From the NCBI GenBank assembly GCA_017656505.1, contig JACDNU010000004.1, positions 30,024 through 94,023 of the forward strand: 64,000 nt of DNA, read 5' to 3'. The notes below the pieces were generated by a model. It had not been told where the DNA came from, did not search any database, and was given only the letters and a program-made list of their open reading frames with translations. The stretch's first letter is position 1, and each line of letters opens with the position of its first letter. This stretch comes from Archaeoglobus sp. (GTDB lineage: Archaea > Halobacteriota > Archaeoglobi > Archaeoglobales > Archaeoglobaceae). The translations under genes and the position numbers were made by a program. Of the stretch, positions 20,667-30,089 are shown piece after piece.

Positions 20667-21044
20667 ATGAAGACACAGGCAGAAGTCAGACAGCTAAAAG
20701 AAGGTGGTTATGTCGTTATCGATGATGAGCCTTGCGAAATCGTTAGCATGTCGGTAAGCAAGCCCGGAAAGCATGGAGCCGCGAAAGCCAGAATCGATGC
20801 CATCGGCATCTTTGATAAGCAGAAGAGGAGCATAGTCCAGCCTGTTACTGCTAAAATCTACATTCCCATCGTCGAAAGAAAGAGAGCGCAGGTGATAAGC
20901 GTTGTTAATCAGGTAGCTCAGCTCATGGATCTCGAAACATACGAAACCTTCGAGCTTACGGTTCCGGAGGGAATGGATCTCGAGGCAGGGAAGGAGATAG
21001 TTTACATCGAGTCAATGGGGAAGAGGAAGATCGCCGAGAAATAA
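20667..21044 (+). CDS. Translation initiation factor aIF5A
   Basis: [23 protein letters not shown], conserved hypusination loop. Confidence 0.97.
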   Translation: MKTQAEVRQLKEGGYVVIDDEPCEIVSMSVSKPGKHGAAKARIDAIGIFDKQKRSIVQPVTAKIYIPIVERKRAQVISVVNQVAQLMDLETYETFELTVPEGMDLEAGKEIVYIESMGKRKIAEK

Positions 21045-21045
21045 C

Positions 21046-21885
21046 ATGCATATCGATTCCTACTTTTCTCTTTCAAATTCAACCCTCGACAAGGCCGAAT
21101 ACGTTATTTTTGGCATTCCTTATGATGCCACGCAATCCTTCAAACCCGGTTCTCGCTTTGCACCCAATGCGATAAGGGAAGCGAGCTGGAATCTTGAGAG
21201 CTATTCGATGTACTTCGATTTCGACTTGAGTTTCTCGAAAATCTACGATGCTGGAAACATCAATGTTGACGGAGATTTCAGTCAAATTCAGGAAAGAACC
21301 TCTGACTTCCTTTCCAAAACCAAAGCTTTTCCCATCGCTTTGGGTGGGGAGCATACGATTAGCTTCGCATGCCTCCAAAATTTCAGGAATGTTTGCTATC
21401 TGACTCTGGACGCGCATCTCGACTTGAGAGATGAGTTCGATGGTAGCAGATTCAACCATGCATGCACGGTCAGAAGGGTCTACGAAAGATACGAGAAGGG
21501 GGATATCGAACGGGTGATCCAGCTTGGGGTGAGAAGTGGTACGGCTGAAGAAAGGGATTTTGCAAGGAAGAAGGGAATAGAGGTTTACTACGCTTGGGAT
21601 CTGATGGAAGATATAGACTGGGTTTTCAGGAGGCTAGAGAATTACGACAGAATTTACCTCTCTCTCGACATGGATGTATTCGATCCCTCGTATGCGCCCG
21701 GCGTTTCAACTCCTGAACCGTTTGGTCTAAACCCAATTCATTTTCTCAGACTTGTGGAAGAATTGGCTGACAGGATAGTCGGTTTCGATCTCGTTGAAGT
21801 TGTTCCGGATTCAAACAAGATAACGCAGACTCTTGCTGCTAAGCTAGTCTGCGAGCTTATTTCTGCTATAGAATCAAGCCTTTAG
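21046..21885 (+). CDS. speB: Agmatinase / ureohydrolase
   Basis: FGIPYDAT...GGEHTIS...DAHLDLRDEF...SLDMDVFDPSYAPGVSTPEP. Confidence 0.93.
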   Translation: MHIDSYFSLSNSTLDKAEYVIFGIPYDATQSFKPGSRFAPNAIREASWNLESYSMYFDFDLSFSKIYDAGNINVDGDFSQIQERTSDFLSKTKAFPIALGGEHTISFACLQNFRNVCYLTLDAHLDLRDEFDGSRFNHACTVRRVYERYEKGDIERVIQLGVRSGTAEERDFARKKGIEVYYAWDLMEDIDWVFRRLENYDRIYLSLDMDVFDPSYAPGVSTPEPFGLNPIHFLRLVEELADRIVGFDLVEVVPDSNKITQTLAAKLVCELISAIESSL

Positions 21886-21983
21886 CATTACATTAGTTCG
21901 AATATTTTTAAAATTTTTTCTCTTTTTAAACTAAGACATTAATTATTTATACTTTGAAGTAATTTGATGGAATGGCGATTTGA

Positions 21984-22484
21984 ATGGCAACGGAAAAGAA
22001 TCTGGAAGATGCCTTTGCTGGGGAGAGCATGGCGAACAGGAAGTATCTTGCGTTTGCGAAAAAAGCTGAAGAAGAGGGATTTAAGAATGCTGCAAAGATT
22101 TTCAGAACTGCCGCGGAATCGGAAACAATCCATGCGATGAACCACCTGAAAGCGATGGATGCGATTAAATCAACCCTCGAAAACCTGAAAGCCGCTCTGG
22201 ACGGCGAGACTTACGAAAAGCTGGGAATGTATCCAAAATTTATTGAAGAGGCGGAAAAGGATGGTAACAAGAGGGCTGAAAGAACTTTTAAATGGGCTCT
22301 TGAGGCTGAGAAAGTTCATGCTGATCTTTATTCAAGGGCGGTTAAGGCTGTAGAAGAAGGAAAAGATGTTGAGGTTGGAGATCTCTACATCTGCGAGGTT
22401 TGCGGTTACACTGTTGAAGGAAACCCTCCAGAAAAATGTCCAGTCTGTGGGGCAAGGAGAGAGAAGTTCAGAAAGGTAGAATGA
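21984..22484 (+). CDS. Rubrerythrin
   Basis: Di-iron four-helix motif plus C-terminal rubredoxin domain CEVCGYTVEGNPPEKCPVCGA. Confidence 0.95.
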   Translation: MATEKNLEDAFAGESMANRKYLAFAKKAEEEGFKNAAKIFRTAAESETIHAMNHLKAMDAIKSTLENLKAALDGETYEKLGMYPKFIEEAEKDGNKRAERTFKWALEAEKVHADLYSRAVKAVEEGKDVEVGDLYICEVCGYTVEGNPPEKCPVCGARREKFRKVE

Positions 22485-22528
22485 CTTTTATTATTTAGTT
22501 TTCAGTTAAAATAAAATAAAATAAAAAT

Positions 22529-23866
22529 TTACAAAACGTTTTTCTTTTTGAGCTCCTCAAGCCTCTCTTTTGTGAAGCCGACAAACTCAGCGTAAATCAT
22601 CTCGTTGTCTGCACCAACAGGCCTGCAAATCCATTTGATTCTGCCCGGAGTCTTCTCGAATTTAGCCGTAACTCCCTGAACGTTGACCTCCCCATAGTTG
22701 GGATCGTTGATCTTTCTGAGCCCTCCTCTAACCCACCAGTTCTCCTCTTTGAAACTCTCAATGGGCTTGAGAACTTCTCCGGCAACACACGTTCCATCGC
22801 CAGAATAGTCGAGAGTTGCTTGAATTATCTCTTTCACCGTTCTCTGGGTACTCCATTTCTCGATTTCCGCCAGACATTTCGGCCAGTTTTCAGGTGTTAG
22901 CCTTTCCTTTATCGTGGGGAACATCTCTCTCAGATCGGGCCTGTTGATTATCGTTGTTAAAGCATAGAAGTTAATGTCGCTGAATCCTGCCATGAAGGCC
23001 ATCCCGTCTTTTGCCCTTATCAGAGTGTAAACGAAAACAGCCGGATCGAAGTTTGCGATTCTCCCAACCACCTTTCTTTTCGTGTGGTAGTATTGGATGT
23101 AGTAGTTGTTGGTCTTTGCCTGAGCCTCAGCCGGAACGGCATCGATAAACTGTCCTTTTCCGGTTTTTCTTCTGTAGAACAAGGCCACCATTATTCCGAA
23201 AGCTGCAAACCCGCCTCCCACGTACCATCCCATCCATGGGCCGAGTTTCGTCGGAACACGGGTGTGTTCTGGGAACTCTTCATATTCCTCTGGAATGCCG
23301 GTCGTCCACGCCATTCCGCTCATCGCTTGATGGACAACATCGTAGTCTGGTTTCTTAGATTTCGCTTTCGGCCCGAAATGTCCATAAGGCGAGATTGCAC
23401 AGTAAATTAATCCCGGATTTATTTTGCTCAGCTGCCTGTAACCAATACCTAGGGAGTCAAGGTACCCTGGCTTGAAGGTTTCTATGAGCACATCAACCTT
23501 CGGTATGAAACTCCTTAGGATATCCCTTCCCTCTTCTGTTTCAAGATTTAAGGTGATGTGGTACTTGTTCCTTCCCTCCACAATATAGGCGAGGCCACTA
23601 TCCTTGATTTTGAGCCCGAATGGAGTCATCTTCCTTGCTATATCTCCTTCGGGTGGTTCTACCCTGATAACTTTGGCCCCGTATTCAGCGAGCAGGGAGG
23701 AGCAGTAAAGTCCTGCAAAACTCCCATAGCTCAAATCGAGGACCACAATATCATCGAGAGCTTCGGGCTTCTCGGCAGCTTTAAAAGGATCGCAGTTCTC
23801 CTTTGCCCAGTCGTTCCACGGGACTTCTTCATAACTGATCGGGGTTGATTCTTCCAATTCGCTCAT
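22529..23866 (-). CDS. Class III (CaiB/BaiF) CoA-transferase, paralog 1
   Basis: VLDLSYGSFAGLYCSSLLAEYGAKVIRVEPPEGD; PDYDVVHQAMSGMA. Confidence 0.92.
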   Translation of the reverse strand: MSELEESTPISYEEVPWNDWAKENCDPFKAAEKPEALDDIVVLDLSYGSFAGLYCSSLLAEYGAKVIRVEPPEGDIARKMTPFGLKIKDSGLAYIVEGRNKYHITLNLETEEGRDILRSFIPKVDVLIETFKPGYLDSLGIGYRQLSKINPGLIYCAISPYGHFGPKAKSKKPDYDVVHQAMSGMAWTTGIPEEYEEFPEHTRVPTKLGPWMGWYVGGGFAAFGIMVALFYRRKTGKGQFIDAVPAEAQAKTNNYYIQYYHTKRKVVGRIANFDPAVFVYTLIRAKDGMAFMAGFSDINFYALTTIINRPDLREMFPTIKERLTPENWPKCLAEIEKWSTQRTVKEIIQATLDYSGDGTCVAGEVLKPIESFKEENWWVRGGLRKINDPNYGEVNVQGVTAKFEKTPGRIKWICRPVGADNEMIYAEFVGFTKERLEELKKKNVL

Positions 23867-23875
23867 CCAATCACC

Positions 23876-25231
23876 TCACGGATAGAATAATCCTGACTTT
23901 CCATCCCAGTCTGGAGGCGGGCAGGAGAAGAACACATTTGGATCCCATTTGCCGATAACGCCTTTCTCGTAAAGTTCGTCAATCTCATCCTTTGTGAGGC
24001 CAAGCAGCCTGATAAAGATATGCTCGTTGTCTATGCCAGTTGGACGGGCAGTCCACTTTATCCTGCCGGGGCTTTCACTGAGCTTGGGAGTTGGAGCAAC
24101 TTCTGCAAGCGAACCGAAGATCGGATCATCGTAGATCCAAATCGCTTTTCTTGCTCTCCAGTGTTCATCGTTGTACTGATCCTCCGAGCTGAAGACCTTG
24201 TTCGAGGCAAAGCCGAATTTTTCTCCGAGATCCTCTAATTCTTTAACAGTCTTCTCCTTTGCCCATTCATGCAAGGCTGAGTAAATAACCTCTTGGTTTT
24301 CCTCCTTGAGTCTTTCCTCGATATCAGCATACTTTTCAAACAAATCGAGACGATTCATAGCCTCGCAAAGACCTCTGAATTCATCCTCTTTGAATGCTGC
24401 AATCGCTACGAAACCATCCTTGCATTTGACTATGTCTGAGGGAACGATCGCAACGTCTCTGTTTCCGTATCTGTCCCTGTTCTTTCCAGTAAGGCCAACA
24501 TATATCCAAGTCCAGTCCATGCTTCTCATCAGGTTTTCAGCCTGCGGGTGGTCTATGTACTGGCCTTTACCCGTTCTTTCCCTCCAGTGGAGTGCAACCA
24601 TAACGCAAAATGCTCCCATCATCGCTCCATAGTAGTCTCCTATCCACGCCCCAGCTTTGAGTGGGATCGCATCTTGGAAACCTGTGGATTCGATAAGACT
24701 TGAGGTTGCTTGAGCAACCGCATCATAGCTCGGTCTGAAAGTGAAGGGCCCCCATTGCCCGAAACCTGACATGCTTATATAAATTATCCTGGGATTTATC
24801 TTGCTGAGCTGTCTGTATCCTACTCCCCATCTATCCGTTGTTCCTGGGCGATAGTTCTCAACAACCACATCACTCCGTTTTGCAAGCTTGTAGATGAGTT
24901 CCTTTCCTTCAGGGGTTCTCATGTCGATTGCGATGTGGTACTTGCTGTTGTTCGTCGCCTCGAAACCTGCCGAGAGATTTTTATGGAAATCGGCAAAAGG
25001 CGCGAGAGGACGCATCGTATCTCCCCTGCCGGGCATCTCAACGTGGATAACCTCTGCTCCAAATTCTGCTAGGTAGGTAGCAACCATGGGCCCGAAAATA
25101 AGGGTTCCGATGTCCAGCACTCTGATCCCCTTCAGCGGTTCTGGTTTTTCTAGGATTTCCTCTGGATTCATTATTTCTCGTATGTACTCGGTGTAGGGCA
25201 AACTCTCCAGATCTTTTTCAACTCCGCTCAT
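23876..25231 (-). CDS. Class III (CaiB/BaiF) CoA-transferase, paralog 2
   Basis: VLDIGTLIFGPMVATYLAEFGAEVIHVEMPGRGD; PSYDAVAQATSSLIESTG. Confidence 0.92.
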   Translation of the reverse strand: MSGVEKDLESLPYTEYIREIMNPEEILEKPEPLKGIRVLDIGTLIFGPMVATYLAEFGAEVIHVEMPGRGDTMRPLAPFADFHKNLSAGFEATNNSKYHIAIDMRTPEGKELIYKLAKRSDVVVENYRPGTTDRWGVGYRQLSKINPRIIYISMSGFGQWGPFTFRPSYDAVAQATSSLIESTGFQDAIPLKAGAWIGDYYGAMMGAFCVMVALHWRERTGKGQYIDHPQAENLMRSMDWTWIYVGLTGKNRDRYGNRDVAIVPSDIVKCKDGFVAIAAFKEDEFRGLCEAMNRLDLFEKYADIEERLKEENQEVIYSALHEWAKEKTVKELEDLGEKFGFASNKVFSSEDQYNDEHWRARKAIWIYDDPIFGSLAEVAPTPKLSESPGRIKWTARPTGIDNEHIFIRLLGLTKDEIDELYEKGVIGKWDPNVFFSCPPPDWDGKSGLFYP

Positions 25232-25454
25232 CTAACCACCGTTCTTAATTATTTTTCACTACTTTTGTCTAAAACCAATTTAAATCTTTTTCTGTTTGAG
25301 CCAGAATCTTATTTTATCAATTATTTCTCAAAAATTACAATGAAGGGCAAATAATTTCGATGTAAGAGGCCGTAAGGGGTTGATACGCTTGTTTATGCAT
25401 TTAGTTAATGCATAATGTTAAATATTAATCCGGTTATTGAACTATTGATCTACC

Positions 25455-26348
25455 ATGGAAGCTGAGGCGACTAAATCTGGAAGGGAAATTACGGGTGTTT
25501 TTTACCATCCTAGCTTTAGCAGGAGGAGCTATCTTACAATCGGCACTCGCCTGAGAGAATTTCCCGATGCGCTGAAGCCTCTTCAGGAGAAATACTCCAA
25601 CATAGTGGTCTTTGAATCAAAACCGGTTGAAGAAGAGCTGATTCTCAAGGTTCATTCTCCTGAGTTGTTAGAAGGCGTTAAGAGGGACAAGCTCTGTGCG
25701 ACGGCGTGGCATTCCGCAGGCGGAGTTGTTGAAGCAACTGAAAAAGTCTACGGCGAGGACATACGGAATGCTTTCTGCTTTATAGGAGCAGGCGGGCATC
25801 ACGCTGGAAAGAGGAACTTCTGGGGATTCTGCTGCTTTAACGATGTTGTTTTGGCAATTCAAAATCTTAACGACAAGTATGGAGCTGCGAAAATAGCCAT
25901 CATCGACACCGATGCGCATCATGGAGACGGTACAAGGGAGCTAATCAGAGATAACTCAGCCGTGCTGCACTACTGCATATGCTCGAATGACTACTCATCC
26001 GAGGATGGTTTGAAGATTGACGTCAGCTTCGTTGGAAAGACTCCGGATGAGTACATCGAGCTTGTCAGGGACTTCACCGAGCTTGCGAGATCTTTCGAGC
26101 CCTACCTGATTTTCTGGTACTTTGGCCATGACACGCATGAGGGAGACTATGGCGACATAGGGCTTACGATGAGAGAGTACGTGAAGATGGCAGACATACT
26201 GATAGGACTGGCTGAAGAGATCTGTGGTGGAAGGATAGTTGTCGTTTTGGGGGGTGGAAGCTCTCCGAGAATAGCCACTGACTCCTGCCTAGCGATAATT
26301 GAAAAGCTTGCACTGGCTGGTTTGGGAAGTAAAGAAGTTAACAAGTAA
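25455..26348 (+). CDS. HDAC-superfamily deacetylase (AcuC/acetylpolyamine amidohydrolase-like)
   Basis: GAGGHHAGKRNFWGFCCFNDVVLAI; IIDTDAHHGDGTRE. Confidence 0.9.
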   Translation: MEAEATKSGREITGVFYHPSFSRRSYLTIGTRLREFPDALKPLQEKYSNIVVFESKPVEEELILKVHSPELLEGVKRDKLCATAWHSAGGVVEATEKVYGEDIRNAFCFIGAGGHHAGKRNFWGFCCFNDVVLAIQNLNDKYGAAKIAIIDTDAHHGDGTRELIRDNSAVLHYCICSNDYSSEDGLKIDVSFVGKTPDEYIELVRDFTELARSFEPYLIFWYFGHDTHEGDYGDIGLTMREYVKMADILIGLAEEICGGRIVVVLGGGSSPRIATDSCLAIIEKLALAGLGSKEVNK

Positions 26349-26401
26349 AAAATCTGGGGCTAAATATTAAATATTAAAATTTTACAAAAAATTTACAAAA
26401 A

Positions 26402-28078
26402 TCATTCCTCTTTCAGGAACCTTCTCAGCAGTTTACCGGTTGCGGTTCTCGGCAACGGCTCCGTTCTGAACTCTATCTCCCTTGGAAGCTTGTATTTGGC
26501 GATGTGCTTCTCCAAGAATGCGAGAATATCCTTTTTCAGCTCTTCAGAAGGTTCGTATCCTTCTTTGAGCCTTATAACAGCCTTGACTATCTGCCCTCTG
26601 ATTCCTTCCGGATCTGGAACGCCTATAACTCCACATTCAAGCACGGCAGGATGCTGGCTTAAGGGCTGCTCTATCTCATCTGGCCCGATTCTGTATCCGC
26701 TCGACTTGATGAGATCATCATCCCTCGAAACGAAGTAGATGTAGCCGTTCTCATCTTTCCTCACGAAATCGCCAAGAACATTCCAGCCATCGATAACGCT
26801 CTTCTTCTGCTTTTCATCGAGTGGCCTAGTTGGATGGTTCCAGTATCTTATGCCCGTTGGGCCTTTAATGTAGAGGTTTCCAACCTCTCCAGCTTTACAT
26901 TCCTCTTTCGTTTCCGGATCGATTATTCTGGCTATATAGCCGGGAACAGGCCAGCCGATGCTTCCAGCAACTGGCTGGGGGGCACAGGTGTTTGAAACGC
27001 ATATGTGAACCATCTCTGTAGCTCCCAGAGACTCGTAGATGTCCATTCCGAATTTCTCCTTCCACTTGATGGCTGTCTCAGCTCCCAAAGCCTCTCCACC
27101 GCCTGTGCAGAGGCGAAGACTTGAGAGATCGTATTTCTCTATGAACTCATCTAGATTCGGATTCGCGAGAATTATGCGGTAAGCTGTTGGAAGCGAGGAA
27201 AAGATCGTTATGCCATGCTCCTCGACGAACTTGAAGAAGTTCTCAACGCTGAATCCCGGCCAGATACTTGTCGCCGCTCCATGGAAGTACGGAATCAGGC
27301 AGCCGTTTCCATATCCCATCGCGAAGCTTACCGGAGCCGGCCCGCCAACAACATCATCTTCGGTTAGCTTCCACACGTACTTTCCAACCAAATAAACAGC
27401 TGCCAGAACGTTTTCGACGAAGTGAGCACAACCTTTCGGCAAGCCTGTCGTGCCGGAGGTGTAAAGCACGACTGCAGGAGTTCCTATGGCAAGCGGTACC
27501 GGATCGAAGTTTTTGCTCTGCTTGTAAACCTCGCTGAACGGAACGAAGGGATCTTCAAGCTCCTCCTGCTCAGTTACAATTATCTTCTTTACGGTCTCAA
27601 CCTCCGAAGCTGAATCCTTTACAGCGCTGAAGGTCTTCTCATCGCCGGTAACGAAAATCGCTTTGAGTTCGGCATTGTTGGAAACGTGAACGATCTCCTT
27701 CTTCGCCCACATTGGATTTAGAGGCACGGGAATAGCTCCAGCCTTCATTATTCCGAAGTTCACCGCTATCGCTTCGGGCATGTTTCGCATTCTGAAGCCG
27801 ACGCGATCGTACTTCTCTATCCCAATGCTCTGCAGGAAGTTCGCAACTCTGTTGCTGAGGTTAACCAAGTCTAGATAAGTTACGCGTCTATCCATAAAGT
27901 AGACTGCAACCTTTCTCCCCCTCCCTAGCTCTATGTTCCTGTCGAGAATCTCTTCAGCAAGATTGAGCTCCTTTCTATCCCCAATGTAGTTTTTCACCTC
28001 ATCCGGTATTATCACTTCCGGCCAAGTATCTTTTGGAACGAGGTAATCCATTATATCTCCCATATTCTCACCCTTCAC
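26402..28078 (-). CDS. AMP-forming acyl-CoA synthetase (possibly aryl-CoA ligase)
   Basis: VVLYTSGTTGLPKGCAH; ESLGATEMVHI; LPRTATGKLLRR. Substrate not determinable from sequence. Confidence 0.9.
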   Translation of the reverse strand: MKGENMGDIMDYLVPKDTWPEVIIPDEVKNYIGDRKELNLAEEILDRNIELGRGRKVAVYFMDRRVTYLDLVNLSNRVANFLQSIGIEKYDRVGFRMRNMPEAIAVNFGIMKAGAIPVPLNPMWAKKEIVHVSNNAELKAIFVTGDEKTFSAVKDSASEVETVKKIIVTEQEELEDPFVPFSEVYKQSKNFDPVPLAIGTPAVVLYTSGTTGLPKGCAHFVENVLAAVYLVGKYVWKLTEDDVVGGPAPVSFAMGYGNGCLIPYFHGAATSIWPGFSVENFFKFVEEHGITIFSSLPTAYRIILANPNLDEFIEKYDLSSLRLCTGGGEALGAETAIKWKEKFGMDIYESLGATEMVHICVSNTCAPQPVAGSIGWPVPGYIARIIDPETKEECKAGEVGNLYIKGPTGIRYWNHPTRPLDEKQKKSVIDGWNVLGDFVRKDENGYIYFVSRDDDLIKSSGYRIGPDEIEQPLSQHPAVLECGVIGVPDPEGIRGQIVKAVIRLKEGYEPSEELKKDILAFLEKHIAKYKLPREIEFRTEPLPRTATGKLLRRFLKEE

Positions 28079-28160
28079 ATGGTTCTTGGACTCGGTTATA
28101 AGTTTTTCGTAATTTATCGTTTATGTTCGCTGCTGGAGGCGATAATATAAATATCCGCGG

Positions 28161-28220
28161 AATTTATAACGATTTAAAACGATCTAAAACAATTTAAAAC
28201 GATTAAAAACGATTTAACAA
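28161..28220. repeat. Six-unit 10-bp degenerate tandem array (consensus GATTTAAAAC)
   Basis: aatttataac gatttaaaac gatctaaaac aatttaaaac gattaaaaac gatttaacaa, read directly. Confidence 0.85.
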
Positions 28221-28283
28221 GAAAAAAGGAATTAGCGAAAAGTTTAGCGAAAGTGAGTTATATCTGCATCGAGATTTTAGAAT

Positions 28284-29342
28284 GTGCGGTTGAAGAATAT
28301 TCTAGTCGAACTTTTGAGAGAAAATGGTTTTGAAAGGATTTACACCCCGATACGGATGGAAAGCAGAGATCCTATCCAGCAAATTGCCGTTTACGTTGCG
28401 AATGGCGAGATGCAGGTTTGCAAAGCTGAAAGGGAGACCGCCTTTTCTTATACTCTTGATGGAAAATACGTTGAAATGCCGGCTGATGCTTTTGCTGGAA
28501 ATTGCGACAAGGCTGTAATCGAAAGGATTGATTTAATCAAAAAAGCTAAGGAAAAGAACTTTCCTTATATCCTTATAGACTGCTCGTTCTTCGATTTGCA
28601 TTCTGAAAAGGAGAAATCGAGGCTTAAAGTACAGCTTAAGGCAACCCTTGGAGTTGTCAGAGACTTCATGTGGGATGAAAAGCTCGTTATCAGCGGTAAG
28701 CTACCTTCCAATTTTGTAGGGGACCTCTCTTCAAAAGTGATGTTTTTCGAGAAATCGATTGACTTCCTGAAAGGTTTGAACAAAACAATTATCCTGCTCG
28801 ATCCCAGTGCAAAGGAGGTTTTCAGAGGAGAGAAAGCCGGATGCTATATTGTAGGAGGGATAGTCGACAAATCGGGAAGTAAGAAGGGGTTAACAGGCAA
28901 AATAGGGGAAATTCTTGAAAAAGAAGGAATAAAGTTCAAATCGATGAGGATAGAGCTGAGGGGAGATGTCGTTGGTGTGCCGGATAGAATAAACGCGATT
29001 ACCGAAATCTTGCTTTTAGCCGTTCTCGATGGGCTTGAGATTGAGGAGGCAATCAGGAAAGTTCAAAGCCCTCTTGTTGCGAAATGGAGGCTGAAAAAGG
29101 AACTTCCGAAAATATCCACAAGGATAGATGTCGTGGGAAACGGTATCAAACCAGTTAAATCGTTCAGATTTATTAGAAAATCTGATTTTAGCAAATTCAG
29201 CTGGTTAAACCTCTCATTTAAGGAATTTCTTGACGCATGTAGGCAGCTCGGTTTCATCGTCGTAAGCGACGAGGTCTTGGAGGATATAGAAAAGCTCGAA
29301 TTCGATCATGCGAAGAAGAGATATATTTTAAAAAGATATTGA
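28284..29342 (+). CDS. Archaeal Trm10-like SPOUT tRNA (position 9) methyltransferase, probable
   Basis: GTG start; C-terminal YIVGGIVDKSGSKKGLTGKIGEIL...VPDRINAITEILLLAV resembles the Trm10 SPOUT core. Confidence 0.65.
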   Translation: MRLKNILVELLRENGFERIYTPIRMESRDPIQQIAVYVANGEMQVCKAERETAFSYTLDGKYVEMPADAFAGNCDKAVIERIDLIKKAKEKNFPYILIDCSFFDLHSEKEKSRLKVQLKATLGVVRDFMWDEKLVISGKLPSNFVGDLSSKVMFFEKSIDFLKGLNKTIILLDPSAKEVFRGEKAGCYIVGGIVDKSGSKKGLTGKIGEILEKEGIKFKSMRIELRGDVVGVPDRINAITEILLLAVLDGLEIEEAIRKVQSPLVAKWRLKKELPKISTRIDVVGNGIKPVKSFRFIRKSDFSKFSWLNLSFKEFLDACRQLGFIVVSDEVLEDIEKLEFDHAKKRYILKRY

Positions 29343-29386
29343 AGGTATTGTGGGTATTTAAGCAATTTTTACCTCTATTTCCGTCT

Positions 29387-30052
29387 CTATTTTCGTCTCT
29401 TCAGACTCTCCTTCAGTATTCTCCTCAAGGGAAACATCTTGCTGTTTAGCCGGGTGTTTCCGGCCCTGATTTCTTCGAGGATATCCCCAACTTTTGATTT
29501 TGTATCAATAATCGTTACTCCAAAGCCAACACCCTCCTTCGAGTGGGCATCGCTTCCAGCTATACAGCTTTTTCCGTACTTTTTAGCAAGCCTCAAAGCC
29601 ATTCGGTTGAAAAAGGGAATAACCGATCTTGCATTGAAAACTTCTACCGCTTCAACTGCTGAGACTACCTTGGATGGCCTAGGAACACCGTTCCTGTAGA
29701 ATTGATACGGATGGGCCAAAGCGGTCAAGCAATTTCTCCTTCTCAACTCTTCGGTAGCCTCTCTGATCCCAATCCCCTTCTCCAATACCTCAATTCTGTC
29801 AGCTTCCCCAAATACGAGCAGGTGCCCCTCCTTTGCCGAGAGCTCATAGCCTGGAAGGATTGTAAGGGGAAGGTCTTCTTTCTCAACGATTTCCAGAGCT
29901 ATTAATGAGCCCTCCAGAGTATCGTGATCGGTTATCGAGATCACATCGATCTTTTTTTTCAAAGCCTCGTGAAGTAAGGTGGAGACTGAATCGATACCAT
30001 CGCTTAAATTCGAGTGAACGTGAAGTTCGCATCTGAGTTCGTTCTTTAGCAT
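29387..30052 (-). CDS. PHP-domain metal-dependent phosphoesterase
   Basis: CELHVHSNLSDGIDSV...ISITDHDTLEGS...ALAHPYQF...AGSDAHSKEGVG. Confidence 0.92.
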   Translation of the reverse strand: MLKNELRCELHVHSNLSDGIDSVSTLLHEALKKKIDVISITDHDTLEGSLIALEIVEKEDLPLTILPGYELSAKEGHLLVFGEADRIEVLEKGIGIREATEELRRRNCLTALAHPYQFYRNGVPRPSKVVSAVEAVEVFNARSVIPFFNRMALRLAKKYGKSCIAGSDAHSKEGVGFGVTIIDTKSKVGDILEEIRAGNTRLNSKMFPLRRILKESLKRRK

Positions 30053-30089
30053 GAAGAAATTTTTTATAAGCGGTGATTAAATTCTTTCG

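Noticed and set aside
22500-22528. aaaataaaataaaataaaa tract as an intrinsic terminator or microsatellite
   Set aside because: Plausible but low-complexity AT sequence; kept only as a weak instance of the post-stop repeat pattern.
28161-28220. CRISPR-like array
   Set aside because: 10-bp units with no spacers and no cas genes; it is a simple tandem repeat.
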